The notes under the pieces: model-generated
What the model was told of the DNA's origin: nothing
The model's input: only the letters and a program-made list of their open reading frames with translations
Database searches by the model: none
Made by a program: the position numbers and the translations under genes
Part shown: piece after piece, positions 42,358 to 51,497 of the stretch
Numbering within the stretch: position 1 is the first letter of the stretch
Layout of the letters: every line of letters begins with the position of its first letter
NCBI RefSeq assembly: GCF_030811595.1
Contig: NZ_JAUSRB010000002.1
Span: 744,001 to 808,000, forward strand
From: Streptosporangium brasiliense
Lineage (GTDB): Bacteria; Actinomycetota; Actinomycetes; Streptosporangiales; Streptosporangiaceae
DNA: 64,000 nt
Reading direction: 5' to 3'

Positions 42358-43547
42358 TGCGCGGCCTCCAGGGGGATGGTGGTGGTACCGGGTACGGCTA
42401 CCGCCATGCCGCCGAAGGCGGGCAGGCGGAGAGTGAAGGTGGAGCCCGAGCCTTCCTTGCTCCACACCGTGACCGCGCCGTTGTGGGCGGCGGCGACGTG
42501 CTTGACGATGGCCAGGCCGAGACCCGTGCCGCCGGTGGCGCGCGAGCGGGCGGCGTCGACGCGGAAGAAGCGCTCGAAGATCCGCTCCTGCGCGCTCTCG
42601 GGGATGCCGATCCCCTGGTCGCTCACGCTGATCTCGACGGATTCGGTGTGGGCGCCCGCCGCGCGCGCGCTGACCACGACCCGGGTGTGCTCGGGGCTGT
42701 AGGCGACCGCGTTGTCGATGAGGTTGCGCAGCGCGGTGACCAGGAGCTCGTCGTCACCCCAGACCTGCAGCCCCTCGGCGCCGCCGGCGACGAGCGTGAT
42801 GTCCTTGGCCGCCGCCGTGGTGTTGCAGCGGTCGATGGCCTCGTGCACGGCCTCGTCGATCGGGACCGGCCCCGGGGTGGGGATGGGCTCGGCCCCCTGG
42901 ATCCTGGAGAGCGTGATGAGGTCCTGGACCAGGTAGGTGAGGCGGGCGGCCTCGTGCTGCATGCGCCCGGCGAAGCGGGTGACCGCCTCGGGGTCGTCGG
43001 CGGCGTCCTGGATGGTCTCGGCCAGCAGCGACAGCGCGCCCACCGGCGTCTTGAGCTCGTGGCTCACGTTGGCGACGAAGTCGCGGCGGACCGCCTCGAC
43101 GCGCCGGTGCTCGGTCTGGTCCTCGGCGAGCACGAGCACCTGGCCGTGCGACCCCAGCGGGGCGACCCTGACCGCGAAGTTGGTCGACTCCTGGCCGAAC
43201 TTGTGCCCGGCCACCTCGATCTCGCTCTCACGGATCTCGCCGTCCCTGCGTACCTGCCTGGCCAGCGCGAGCAGTTCGGCCGCCATCATGTGGTCACCTC
43301 TGACCAGGCCGAACGCCCGCGCGGCCGAACTGGCCCGCAGCACCCGGTCCTCCTTGTCGAGCACGACCGCCGAGGACGGCAGCACGGCCAGCACCGAGGC
43401 GACACCCTGGGGCAGCGCACCGGGCTCGACGCCGTCCACCGGCGTCATCATCCGTCGCTGTCCCACGTTCTGGCGGACGACCATCACGGCCAACGCTCCC
43501 ACGACGAAGCCGGCCAGTGCGGCCAGACTCGCCACCAGCTCACTCAC
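42354..43547 (-). CDS. senX3: phosphate-sensor histidine kinase SenX3/PhoR
   Basis: A 397-residue kinase. One or two N-terminal membrane helices (SLAALAGFVVGALAVMVV), a PAS-like domain (about 50-150), the phospho-acceptor helix FVANVSHELKTPVGALSLLAET, and HATPase boxes (LRNLIDNAVAYSPE, DQGIGIPESAQERIFERFFRVD, GGTGLGLAIVKHV). It phosphorylates RegX3 when phosphate is scarce, under PhoU control. ATG/GTG 43547. Confidence 0.95.
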   Translation of the reverse strand: MSELVASLAALAGFVVGALAVMVVRQNVGQRRMMTPVDGVEPGALPQGVASVLAVLPSSAVVLDKEDRVLRASSAARAFGLVRGDHMMAAELLALARQVRRDGEIRESEIEVAGHKFGQESTNFAVRVAPLGSHGQVLVLAEDQTEHRRVEAVRRDFVANVSHELKTPVGALSLLAETIQDAADDPEAVTRFAGRMQHEAARLTYLVQDLITLSRIQGAEPIPTPGPVPIDEAVHEAIDRCNTTAAAKDITLVAGGAEGLQVWGDDELLVTALRNLIDNAVAYSPEHTRVVVSARAAGAHTESVEISVSDQGIGIPESAQERIFERFFRVDAARSRATGGTGLGLAIVKHVAAAHNGAVTVWSKEGSGSTFTLRLPAFGGMAVAVPGTTTIPLEAAQ

Positions 43548-43641
43548 GTGGTCCTCCTGTCGGCTTCACGCCCTTGATGGTAGGCGCGGGTTCAACCGTT
43601 CAGGCAGCTCACGAGGGCGTGACCGTCGCCTTTCCCACAAA

Positions 43642-43674
43642 GTTCACTTTACGGTCGAGGTTCGTTCACTGTCG
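43642..43674. promoter_or_regulatory. PHO box, three 11-nt direct repeats
   Basis: Units GTTCACTTTAC, GGTCGAGGTTC and GTTCACTGTCG match the actinobacterial PhoP pattern (11-nt repeats beginning GTTCACC). They lie in the senX3-phoU gap, just upstream of TACGTT (43681-43686) and the phoU ATG 7 nt later. Confidence 0.8.
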
Positions 43675-43693
43675 CGCGCGTACGTTGAGGCTC

Positions 43694-44353
43694 ATGCGCG
43701 ACGTCTACCACGAAGAACTCGATGCCCTCACAGACCGGCTGGTCGAGATGACCCGTCTGGTGAGGTCGGCGATCTCCCGGGCCACCACCGCCCTGCTCGA
43801 CTCCGACCTCCAGCTCGCGGAGAGCGTCATCTCCCATGACGAGGAGGTCGACCGGATCTTCGCGGAGATCGAGGCGTCGATCTTCGATCTGATGGCCCGG
43901 CAGCAGCCGGTGGCCGTGGACCTCCGGATGATCATCGTGGCCCTGCGGATGGGCACCGACCTGGAGCGGATGGGCGACCTGGCCGAGCACGTCGCCAAGG
44001 TCGCCCGGCTGCGCCACCCGGACTCGGCGATCCCCCCGGAGATCCGCTCCACCATCCTGGAGATGGGCCAGATCGCCGAACGCCTGATCACCAAGACGGG
44101 CAGCTGCATCGCCTCGCGCGACGTGGAGTCGGCCCTGGAGCTCGAGGCCGACGACGACGCGATGGACAAGCTGCACCGCAGGCTGTTCAAGATCCTGATG
44201 GACGAGGACTGGAAGTACGGCGTCGAGCCGGCCATCGACGTGACGCTGATCGGCCGTTACTACGAGCGCTACGCCGACCACGCGGTCCGCGTCGCCCAGG
44301 ACGTGGTCTACCTGGTGACCGGCTCCCGGACGCAGGACCTCGACACTCTGTGA
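43694..44353 (+). CDS. phoU: phosphate transport regulatory protein PhoU
   Basis: A 219-residue all-helical protein made of two PhoU repeats (residues about 5-100 and 110-205) with the metal-binding DLERMGDLAEHVAK and YYERYADHAVRVA acidic motifs. It keeps SenX3 inactive when phosphate is plentiful. The first Met at 43694 fits both TACGTT 7 nt upstream (leaderless) and a weak GAGG. It is divergent from senX3-regX3, as in mycobacteria and streptomycetes. Confidence 0.95.
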   Translation: MRDVYHEELDALTDRLVEMTRLVRSAISRATTALLDSDLQLAESVISHDEEVDRIFAEIEASIFDLMARQQPVAVDLRMIIVALRMGTDLERMGDLAEHVAKVARLRHPDSAIPPEIRSTILEMGQIAERLITKTGSCIASRDVESALELEADDDAMDKLHRRLFKILMDEDWKYGVEPAIDVTLIGRYYERYADHAVRVAQDVVYLVTGSRTQDLDTL

Positions 44354-44516
44354 GCCCCCTGGGGCCGCCTCCCGGAGCCGCGGGGGCCCGCTGAGACCCG
44401 GCGGGAGACCTCCGGAAGGCCCGGAAAGCCCCGGCCGCCCAGAAACCCGACCATTACGAGAAACCGCCCCAAGAACCCCCGAGAACCCCAATAACCCCCG
44501 AGAAGCCCTGAGAAGA

Positions 44517-44550
44517 GGAGAAGGGCCCGCCGACCGGCGGGCCCTTCTCC
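44517..44550. terminator. bidirectional hairpin between phoU and gpmA
   Basis: A perfect 15-bp stem (GGAGAAGGGCCCGCC and its complement) with a 4-nt loop, between convergent genes. The flanks are low-complexity: CCCCGAGAA variants at 44430-44510 and GTCTCTGTC variants at 44551-44620. No gene is seen in 44354-44653. Confidence 0.8.
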
Positions 44551-44653
44551 GTCTCTGTCGCGTCGCTGTCTCTGTGTCCGGCGCGTCTCTGTGTCTCTGT
44601 CGCGTCCCTGTCGCCCGCTCCGCGCGGGCCCGCCCGCCGTACGGCCTAGGCCC

Positions 44654-45397
44654 CTACTTGCCCTGGTTGGCCACGGCCTCGATGGCGGCCGCGGCGGCCT
44701 CGGGGTCGAGATACAGGCCGCCCTTGGCGACCGGCCGGAAGTCGTCGTCCAGCTCGTAGCGGAGCGGGATGCCGGTGGGGATGTTGAGAGCGGCGATCTC
44801 GTCGTCGCCGATCCCGTCGAGGTGCTTGACCAGCGCCCGCAGGGAGTTGCCGTGCGCGACGACCAGGACGGTCCGGCCCGCCGACAGGTCCGGCACGATC
44901 TGGTCGTACCAGTAGGGGAGCATGCGCTCGACGACGTCCTTGAGGCACTCGGTCCTCGGCAGCAGCTCGTTCGGGAGCGACGCGTAGCGCGCGTCGCCGA
45001 GCTGCGAGAACTCGTCGTCGTCGGCGATCGGAGGCGGCGGGGTGTCATAGGAGCGGCGCCAGAGCATGAACTGCTCGTCGCCGAACTCGGCGCGGGTCTG
45101 CGCCTTGTCCTTGCCCTGCAGCGCGCCGTAGTGGCGCTCGTTGAGCCGCCACGACCGGGTGACCGGCAGCCAGAGCAGGTCGGCGGCGCCGAGCGCGAGG
45201 TTGGCGGTCTGGATGGCCCGGGTCAGCACCGAGGTGTGCACCACGTCGGGCCGCACTCCGGCGTCGAGCAGCAGCTGCCCGCCGCGCCGCGCCTCCTCCT
45301 CGCCCTTGGCCGAGAGCCCCGCGTCCACCCATCCGGTGAACAGACCCTTAGCGTTCCACTCGCTCTCACCATGCCGCAGCAGCACCAAAGTCGCCAT
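44654..45397 (-). CDS. gpmA: 2,3-bisphosphoglycerate-dependent phosphoglycerate mutase
   Basis: A 247-residue glycolytic enzyme. The phospho-histidine motif [10 protein letters not shown], the [10 protein letters not shown] segment and [11 protein letters not shown] are canonical. It interconverts 3- and 2-phosphoglycerate. ATG 45397. It lies 25 nt downstream of the YbjN-family gene on the same strand. Confidence 0.96.
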   Translation of the reverse strand: MATLVLLRHGESEWNAKGLFTGWVDAGLSAKGEEEARRGGQLLLDAGVRPDVVHTSVLTRAIQTANLALGAADLLWLPVTRSWRLNERHYGALQGKDKAQTRAEFGDEQFMLWRRSYDTPPPPIADDDEFSQLGDARYASLPNELLPRTECLKDVVERMLPYWYDQIVPDLSAGRTVLVVAHGNSLRALVKHLDGIGDDEIAALNIPTGIPLRYELDDDFRPVAKGGLYLDPEAAAAAIEAVANQGK

Positions 45398-45422
45398 ACG
45401 GACAGCTTAGTGGGCGGCCCCT

Positions 45423-45902
45423 TCAGCGCTCGGGGTCGGCGAACCGGGCGAACGCCTGGAGGTTGGCGAGCGACTCGCCGCGCTTGGCGCGCCACTCCCA
45501 CTCCCGCCGGATCGAGGAGGCGAAGCCCAGCTCCAGCGCCCGGTCGAAGCCCTCGTCGGAGTAGGTGAGCACGCAGCCGAGCAGCCGGTCGATCTCCTCC
45601 TCCGAGACCGCCGCCAGCGGGACGCGGCCGACCAGGTAGACGTCGCCGACCGGGTCGAGGGCGAAGTGCACGCCGTACGTGGAGCCGTTCTTGGTCAGCA
45701 GCCAGCGGTAGAACTCGGCGTGGTTCTCGTCGGGCTGGCGGCAGAAGAACGCCTCCACGTGCAGGGCCCGGCTCCCCAGGATCAGCCACGTCATGGTCGC
45801 GAGTTTGTGCTGGCCGGGGAGCTTCACCAGGAAGGATCCCGGCCGGGGCTCCTCGTAGGAGACCTCCGCGCCCTTCAGCGCCGCCTCGATCACATCGCGC
45901 AT
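45423..45902 (-). CDS. YbjN-domain protein
   Basis: A 159-residue protein resembling bacterial YbjN/type III secretion chaperone-like proteins (KLATMTWLILGSRALHVEAFFCRQPDENHAEFYRWLL and VGRVPLAAVSEEEIDRLLG). Function unknown. In many actinobacteria this gene lies between mshA and gpmA, as here, 25 nt from gpmA and 71 nt from mshA. Confidence 0.85.
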   Translation of the reverse strand: MRDVIEAALKGAEVSYEEPRPGSFLVKLPGQHKLATMTWLILGSRALHVEAFFCRQPDENHAEFYRWLLTKNGSTYGVHFALDPVGDVYLVGRVPLAAVSEEEIDRLLGCVLTYSDEGFDRALELGFASSIRREWEWRAKRGESLANLQAFARFADPER

Positions 45903-45972
45903 GCGCTCAGCCTACGAGGCTCCCCCGGCCGACGCGCATCGCCCTCCGCGCGCCGGCCCCGGGCGGCGCCCG

Positions 45973-47250
45973 CTACGAGTTGACCGCGATCGGGGTCTGG
46001 TACAGGTTCGCCATCGCCCCCGCGTACACCTCGGCGAGCCGGGCCGCGGTGGCCGACCAGCCGAAGGCCGCGGCCTGGGCCACCGCCCCCGTCGAGAGCG
46101 TGTCGCGCCAGGCCGGACGGTGGACGAACCGGCTGAGCACCCGCGCCCAGTCGTCCGGGTCGTGCCCCTCGACGAGCACCCCGGAGACGCCGTCGCGCAC
46201 GGCGGTGCGCAACCCTCCCACGGAGGCGGCGGCGACCGGCGTGCCGCACGCCTGGGACTCCAGGGCGACCAGGCCGAACGACTCGTTGTGCGAGGGGACC
46301 ACCGTCACGTCGGCCGCGCGGTACCAGTCGGCCAGCTCCTGCTGGGGCGCCGGCGGGACGATCCTGACCACGTCGGAGATGCCCAGCGAGGCGGCCACGT
46401 CGGTGAGGTAGGAGGGCCGGGCCAGGCCGTTGCCGCTGGGGCCGCCGACGCAGACGACGACGAGCCTCGGCCGGAGCGAGGGGTCGTCGATGAGCATCCG
46501 GGCCGCGGCGCGCAGCAGCACGTCGGGGGCCTTGAGCGGCTGCACGCGTCCCACGAACAGCAGCACGTGGGCGTCCTGCGGCAGGTCGAGCCGGTGACGG
46601 GCCGCGCCCTTGGACGCGGGCTGGAAGACGCTGAGGTTCACTCCGGGGTTGACGACCTCGACGCGGCCGGGGACGGCGCCGTACAGGTCGATGAGCTCCT
46701 GGGCCTCGGTCGGGGTGTTGGCCACCAGCCGGTCGGCCACCTGGACGACCTGCTCCTCGCCCAGCACGCGGGCGGTCGGCTCGGGCCTGTCGTCCTCGGC
46801 GAGCAGGAGGTTCTTCACCTTGGCCATGGTGTGCATGGTGTGCACCAGCGGCACGCCCCAGCGTTCCTTGGCCAGCCAGCCCACCTGGCCGGACAGCCAG
46901 TAGTGGGAGTGGATCACGTCGTAGCGGCCCGGGTCGTACGTGGCCTCGGTGCGCAGCACACCCGACAGGAAGCCGCAGAGCTGGCCGGGCAGGTCGCCCT
47001 TGTCGAGCTCCTCGTACGGCCCGGCGGTCACGTGGCGGACCGACACCCCCGGGGTGATCTCAGCGACCGGCGGAAGGTCACGGGACGTCTGCCGGGTGAA
47101 GATCTCGACCTCCACCCCGAGCTGGGCCAGACGTTTGGCCGCCTCCACGATGTAGACGTTCATGCCGCCCGCGTCTCCGGTCCCCGGCTGGTCCAGGGGG
47201 GACGTGTGCATGCTGATCGTCGCGACCCGGTTGACCCGCCGTCGCCTCAC
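45973..47250 (-). CDS. mshA: D-inositol-3-phosphate glycosyltransferase, mycothiol synthesis
   Basis: A 425-residue GT-B enzyme, the first committed step of mycothiol synthesis. The MshA hallmark [19 protein letters not shown] is near the start, then [12 protein letters not shown], a UDP-GlcNAc-binding [23 protein letters not shown] and [18 protein letters not shown] 47250 is 8 nt after GGAGG; two further GTG codons lie just upstream. Mycothiol is the major thiol of actinobacteria and serves the maleylpyruvate isomerase-type enzyme at 8633. Confidence 0.95.
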   Translation of the reverse strand: MRRRRVNRVATISMHTSPLDQPGTGDAGGMNVYIVEAAKRLAQLGVEVEIFTRQTSRDLPPVAEITPGVSVRHVTAGPYEELDKGDLPGQLCGFLSGVLRTEATYDPGRYDVIHSHYWLSGQVGWLAKERWGVPLVHTMHTMAKVKNLLLAEDDRPEPTARVLGEEQVVQVADRLVANTPTEAQELIDLYGAVPGRVEVVNPGVNLSVFQPASKGAARHRLDLPQDAHVLLFVGRVQPLKAPDVLLRAAARMLIDDPSLRPRLVVVCVGGPSGNGLARPSYLTDVAASLGISDVVRIVPPAPQQELADWYRAADVTVVPSHNESFGLVALESQACGTPVAAASVGGLRTAVRDGVSGVLVEGHDPDDWARVLSRFVHRPAWRDTLSTGAVAQAAAFGWSATAARLAEVYAGAMANLYQTPIAVNS

Positions 47251-47355
47251 CGACACCACCTCCGAGGGGGATATAACCACCCAATAGTTCGTCACATTCC
47301 CGTCATGTGGACGCGCTGGGAGGGACGGCCGGCGGCCCTGGCAGGATTGGGGGCC

Positions 47356-48093
47356 ATGAACAGGACAGCAGTGGTGACGGGCGCCAGCAGCGGGATCGGT
47401 GAGGCGACGGCACGCCGTCTGGCCGCGGAGGGGTTCGACGTGGTGGCCGGCGCGCGGCGCCGGGAGCGGCTGGACAAGCTGTCCGCCGAGGTGCCCGGGA
47501 TCCGCGCGGTGACGCTGGACGTGACCTCGCAGGAGTCGGTCGACGAGCTCGCCGCCTCCCTGGACCGCTGCGACGTGCTGGTCAACAACGCCGGCGGCGC
47601 GGTCGGCCTGGAGCCGGTGGCGAGCGGGGACGTGGCCGACTGGCAGATGATGTACGACACCAACGTGCTCGGTTCGCTCCGCGTCACCCAGGCGCTGCTG
47701 CCCCGCCTCGTCGAGTCCGGTGACGGCGTGCTGGTGATGCTGACCTCGGTCGCCGGGCTGGTCTCCTACGAGGGCGGCGGCGGCTACAACGCGGCCAAGC
47801 ACGCCCAGACCTCCATGGCCGAGGTGCTGCGGCTGGAGCTGTGCGGCCAGCCGGTCCGGGTGGTCGAGGTCGCCCCCGGCATGGTCCACACCGAGGAGTT
47901 CTCCCTCAACCGCTTCCGGGGCGACTCCGCCGCGGCCGACCGCGTCTACCAGGGCGTCCCCGGCCCGCTGTCGGCCGACGACGTGGCCGACGCCATCTCC
48001 TGGTGCGTCACCCGCCCGGCCCACGTGAACATCGACCGCCTGGTCATCCGCCCCCGCGCCCAGGCCGCCCAGCACAAGATCCACCGCGTCTGA
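47356..48093 (+). CDS. short-chain dehydrogenase/reductase
   Basis: A 245-residue SDR. The cofactor motif [17 protein letters not shown], catalytic Ser in MLTSVAG and YNAAKH are present. It resembles NADP-dependent SDRs of YdfG/serine-dehydrogenase type ([16 protein letters not shown]). Start ATG 47356. It is divergent from mshA and 2 nt upstream of the methyltransferase gene. Confidence 0.9.
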   Translation: MNRTAVVTGASSGIGEATARRLAAEGFDVVAGARRRERLDKLSAEVPGIRAVTLDVTSQESVDELAASLDRCDVLVNNAGGAVGLEPVASGDVADWQMMYDTNVLGSLRVTQALLPRLVESGDGVLVMLTSVAGLVSYEGGGGYNAAKHAQTSMAEVLRLELCGQPVRVVEVAPGMVHTEEFSLNRFRGDSAAADRVYQGVPGPLSADDVADAISWCVTRPAHVNIDRLVIRPRAQAAQHKIHRV

Positions 48094-48095
48094 CC

Positions 48096-48905
48096 GTGCG
48101 CAGACCGGTCGGCGAGATCACCCGGGGGACGACGGGCCACAACCGGCTGCGGCGGGCCGACCGGTGGATCGCCGCCGCCCACGGCCGCCTCCTGCGCTCG
48201 GCGGACCGCCCGCTGGTGGTCGACCTGGGGTACGGGGCCTCGCACACCACGACCCTGGAGCTGTTCCTGCGGCTGCGGAGGGTCTGCCCCTCGGTCGAGG
48301 TCGTCGGCATCGAGATCGACCCGGCCAGGGTGGCTGCGGCCAGGCCGTACGAGCGCCCCGGGCTGTCCTTCGCGCTCGGCGGCTTCGAGCTGCCGGTGAG
48401 CCGGCCACCCCTGCTGGTCCGGGCCTTCAACGTGCTCAGGCAGTACGGCGAGGCCGAGGCGTGGGACTACTGGGCGATGCTGCGGGAGAGGATCGCCCCG
48501 GGCGGGGTGATCGTCGAGGGCACCTGCTCGGAGGTGGGCCACCGCGCGGTCTGGGCCGGGCTCGACGCCTCCGGCCCGCGGACCCTGACCCTCTCCGCCC
48601 GGTTCGACGCCTTCGAGCGCCCCTCCGACCTCGCCGACCGCCTGCCCAAGACGCTGATCCACCGCAACGTCCCCGGCGAGCCCGTCCACGCCTTCCTGCG
48701 CGACTTCGACCACGCCTGGGCGGTCAACGCCCCCCTGGGGTCCTACGGCTCCCGCCAGCGCTGGATCGCCGCCGTGCGGATGCTCTCCGGGACCTGGCCG
48801 GTGGCGACGCTCCCCCCGCTCGGCGGCCGGTCGCGCTGGCGGCTGGGCGAGCTCACGCTCCCCTGGGAGGCCGTCGCCCCCGGCCCTGTCAGGCGGTCCG
48901 GTTAG
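48096..48905 (+). CDS. SAM-dependent methyltransferase
   Basis: A 269-residue protein. [20 protein letters not shown] is motif I and [14 protein letters not shown] is motif II, with [34 protein letters not shown] placing a post-motif III region. I recall this as a class I SAM methyltransferase often next to an SDR; substrate unknown. GTG 48096 is 2 nt after the SDR stop, so translation is coupled. Confidence 0.82.
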   Translation: MRRPVGEITRGTTGHNRLRRADRWIAAAHGRLLRSADRPLVVDLGYGASHTTTLELFLRLRRVCPSVEVVGIEIDPARVAAARPYERPGLSFALGGFELPVSRPPLLVRAFNVLRQYGEAEAWDYWAMLRERIAPGGVIVEGTCSEVGHRAVWAGLDASGPRTLTLSARFDAFERPSDLADRLPKTLIHRNVPGEPVHAFLRDFDHAWAVNAPLGSYGSRQRWIAAVRMLSGTWPVATLPPLGGRSRWRLGELTLPWEAVAPGPVRRSG

Positions 48906-48915
48906 GGTCGGTTCC

Positions 48916-49434
48916 ATGCCCGAATTGCGTTTTGTCACTGACCCCGAGCTCACCCCCGAGCTGATCGACGAGCTCGTCGACTGCTGGACCGATGTGAGCA
49001 ACGCGGGTGGATCCGTCGGCTTCGTCCCCCCGGTCACCGCCGACGACATCCGGGCGACGGCCGAGGCCGCGTTCGCCCGCTGCGGTGACGACGATCACCT
49101 GGTGGCCGGGTTCGACGCCGAGGGCCGGGTGGCCTGCTGGCTGATCCTGGGCGACGCCGGGTCCTGGCTGCGGGCCCACTGGCGCTGGGTGCTGCGCGTG
49201 ATGGTCCACCCCAAGCACCAGGGCAGGGGCTACGGGTCCCGGCTCATGGGCGCCGCGGACGCCGCCGCCCGCGCCCTGGGCGTCGAGGCGCTGCACCTGA
49301 CCGTCCGCGGCGGCACCGGGACCGAGCGCTTCTACGCGGGGCTGGGATACGTCGAGGCCGGCCGCATCCCCAAGGCCATCCGGCTCGCCCCCGGCGACGA
49401 CCGCGACGAGATCTACATGGTGAAGTCCCTCTGA
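48916..49434 (+). CDS. GNAT-family N-acetyltransferase
   Basis: A 172-residue acetyltransferase with the acetyl-CoA loop VMVHPKHQGRGYGSRLMGAA and a final TERFYAGLGYVEAG. Substrate unknown. TAGGGT lies exactly 7 nt before the ATG at 48916, so it may be transcribed leaderless from its own promoter even though it follows the methyltransferase gene by 10 nt. Confidence 0.88.
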   Translation: MPELRFVTDPELTPELIDELVDCWTDVSNAGGSVGFVPPVTADDIRATAEAAFARCGDDDHLVAGFDAEGRVACWLILGDAGSWLRAHWRWVLRVMVHPKHQGRGYGSRLMGAADAAARALGVEALHLTVRGGTGTERFYAGLGYVEAGRIPKAIRLAPGDDRDEIYMVKSL

Positions 49435-49510
49435 GGGGCCCTCTCCCGGAGGCCGGGGCGGGCGCCCTCCGGCGGCGCCGGCCGTACTGACCGCGGGGGG
49501 TCGAGTACGG

Positions 49511-50017
49511 CTAGCCGAGCGACCGCTCGAAGGCGGCGTGGGCCGCCGCGTCGAACAGCACGAACCTGACCTCGACGACGCTCGTGGACGCCCGCCGTAC
49601 GGTGGACAGCGCGATGCGGGCGCCGTCGTCCATCGGCCAGCCGTAGATGCCGGTGGAGATCGCGGGGAAGGCCACGGTCGCGGCGCCCAGCTCGTCGGCG
49701 ACCCGCAGCGACTCGCGGTAGCACGAGGCGAGCAGCTCCGAGCGGTCCTCGGCGGCCGAGTGGACCGGGCCGACGGTGTGGATCACCCAGCGGGCGGGGA
49801 GCCTGCCCGCCGTGGTGGCGACCGCCTGTCCGGTGGGCAGTCCCGCGCCGTAGTGCGACGCCCGCAGCGCCCGGCACTCCTGGAGGATCTCCGGTCCGCC
49901 GCGGCGGTGGATGGCCCCGTCCACGCCGCCGCCGCCCAGCAGGGAGGAGTTCGCCGCGTTCACCACGGCGTCGACGTCCTGCTCGGTGATGTCCCCCTGG
50001 ACCAGTCTGATCTCCAT
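49511..50017 (-). CDS. macro-domain (ADP-ribose binding/hydrolysing) protein
   Basis: A 168-residue macro domain. The ligand-binding segments NAANSSLLGGGGVDGAIHRRGG and AISTGIYGWPMDDGA, and the VIHTVGP core, match the MacroD/YmdB group that hydrolyses O-acetyl-ADP-ribose or removes ADP-ribose from proteins. ATG 50017. Convergent with the GNAT gene and divergent from blaI. Confidence 0.92.
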   Translation of the reverse strand: MEIRLVQGDITEQDVDAVVNAANSSLLGGGGVDGAIHRRGGPEILQECRALRASHYGAGLPTGQAVATTAGRLPARWVIHTVGPVHSAAEDRSELLASCYRESLRVADELGAATVAFPAISTGIYGWPMDDGARIALSTVRRASTSVVEVRFVLFDAAAHAAFERSLG

Positions 50018-50106
50018 GATGATGCGACCCTACGCGACGGCCGGTCCTCTCGTCGGATCTCGCCCCCGCCGGCTCCGCGCCTCCGGCCACCCGGACTCGA
50101 CAACCC

Positions 50107-50116
50107 GTAGTACTAC
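50107..50116. promoter_or_regulatory. palindrome GTAGTACTAC before blaI
   Basis: A 10-bp perfect palindrome 31 nt before the blaI GTG. A TAGGCT hexamer (50135-50140) follows, 7 nt before the GTG. BlaI/MecI regulators typically bind such short TAC/GTA-type dyads, so autoregulation is plausible. Confidence 0.6.
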
Positions 50117-50147
50117 CCCTCGTGGTGCGGGAGTTAGGCTTGTTCTC

Positions 50148-50504
50148 GTGAAGGGTCTCGGCGAGCTTGAACGCAGCATCATGGACATCATCTGGGCACA
50201 GCCATCCGCGGTGACCGCGCGTGAGGTCGGGCGTCTGATCGCCGACCGGGACCTCGCGCCCACGACCGTGATGACCGTGCTCGACCGGCTGACCCGCAAG
50301 GGGTTCCTGCTACGGACCCGCGACGGGCGCGCCTGGCGCTACGAACCGGCCGAGAGCCGCGACGCATACATCGCTGAGCTTATGCTGGAAGCACTTGACC
50401 TGACCGGAGACCGGTCGGCCGCCCTTACCCGATTCGCCCAGGCCGTCTCCGGCAACGAGGCCGACATCCTGCGCAGAGCCCTGACGGAGCTGGAGGACGA
50501 GTGA
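50148..50504 (+). CDS. BlaI/MecI/CopY-family repressor
   Basis: A 118-residue winged-helix regulator (LGELERSIMDIIWAQPSAVTAREVGRLI, TTVMTVLDRLTRKGFLLRTRDGRAWRYEP). It is paired with an M56 metallopeptidase-like membrane protein whose start overlaps its stop by 4 nt. In BlaI-BlaR1 pairs the M56 protein cleaves the repressor on signal. GTG 50148 with TAGGCT 7 nt upstream suggests leaderless transcription. No beta-lactamase gene is adjacent, so the signal is unknown. Confidence 0.93.
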   Translation: MKGLGELERSIMDIIWAQPSAVTAREVGRLIADRDLAPTTVMTVLDRLTRKGFLLRTRDGRAWRYEPAESRDAYIAELMLEALDLTGDRSAALTRFAQAVSGNEADILRRALTELEDE

Positions 50505-51427
50505 TAACCGCGGCAGCCCTGGCGATACTCGCCCTGGTCTGCGCGGTCGGAGCCTGGCGGTTCACGCGGGCGCGGTGGACTTACCGTGCCCCGCACGTGG
50601 CCATCGTCCTGTGGCAGGCGCTCGGCGTCACCTGGGGCCTGGCCGGGACCGGCGCGCTGCTCGCCTACGCCCTGGAGCCCTACGGCCAAGGGGTGCTGCA
50701 CGGTCTGGCCGCCTTCGCCTCGGCCGCCTTCGACGGCGGGTACGGCCCGCCCGGACCTTACGATCTGCCGAGGATCGTGGCCCTCATCACCGGGCTGACC
50801 GCACTCGCCGTGCTCGTCGTGGTGCTCCTGACCGCGGGCGTGCAGACCTTCCGCGCCCGCCACCGCCACCGCACCCTGCTCGCCCTCATCGCCCGCGAGG
50901 ACCCCGAGGTCCCCGGGGTGCGGGTGCTCGACCACCCGGGCGCCACCGCCTACTGCGTGCCCGGCCTCCGCTCCCAGGTCGTCGTCAGCGCGGGCACCCT
51001 GAAGCTGCTCTCCCCCGCCGAGCTGAGCGCGGTGCTCGCCCACGAGGCCGCCCACGTCCGCGAGCGGCACGACCTGGTGCTGCTGCCGTTCGCCGCGCTG
51101 CGCCGGGCGCTGCCCTGGTCGAGGCTCGTCGCGACCGTGCAGTACGAGGTCAGCCTGCTGGTGGAGATGGCCGCCGACGACGTCGCCCGCCGCTACTGCT
51201 CTCCCCGCCGCCTGGCCACCGCCCTGCTCCGCTTCGGTACGGCGGGCGCCGTGCCGACCCCGAACGGGGCGCTGGGCGCGGCGAGCTCGTCGGCGGCGGT
51301 GATGGCCCGGGTCGAGCGCCTCGTCACCCCGGGTCCCTGCCTGCCCCGCGGGGTCCGCTACAGCATCGTCGCCTTCTCCGTCACCCTCACGGTCTCGGCC
51401 CCGCTGCTCTGGCTGGTCCCGCACTGA
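50501..51427 (+). CDS. M56-family (BlaR1-like) membrane metalloprotease
   Basis: A 308-residue protein with three or four membrane helices before and after the zinc motif HEAAH (AVLAHEAAHVRERHD) and a downstream EMAADDVA segment giving the third ligand. No extracellular penicillin-binding domain is present, unlike BlaR1. It is translationally coupled to the BlaI-type repressor (GTGATAA overlap) and probably cleaves it. Confidence 0.88.
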   Translation: MITAAALAILALVCAVGAWRFTRARWTYRAPHVAIVLWQALGVTWGLAGTGALLAYALEPYGQGVLHGLAAFASAAFDGGYGPPGPYDLPRIVALITGLTALAVLVVVLLTAGVQTFRARHRHRTLLALIAREDPEVPGVRVLDHPGATAYCVPGLRSQVVVSAGTLKLLSPAELSAVLAHEAAHVRERHDLVLLPFAALRRALPWSRLVATVQYEVSLLVEMAADDVARRYCSPRRLATALLRFGTAGAVPTPNGALGAASSSAAVMARVERLVTPGPCLPRGVRYSIVAFSVTLTVSAPLLWLVPH

Positions 51428-51440
51428 CCCCACCCACTGC

Positions 51441-51474
51441 TTGCAACCGTTAGCCGATGCGTTTGCAATTGCAA
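51441..51474. promoter_or_regulatory. three TTGCAA half-sites before the XRE-hbhA operon
   Basis: TTGCAA at 51441-51446 and a perfect 12-bp palindrome TTGCAATTGCAA at 51463-51474, 24 nt before the XRE gene start. Likely an operator for the XRE regulator. A related half-site lies before cbiM. Confidence 0.55.
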
Positions 51475-51497
51475 GCACTGTCGGGCAGACTGGAGGC

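Noticed and set aside
45901..47355. Plus-strand open frame upstream of and in frame with the SDR gene, antisense to mshA.
   Set aside because: mshA on the minus strand is unmistakable; the SDR has a clear ATG at 47356.
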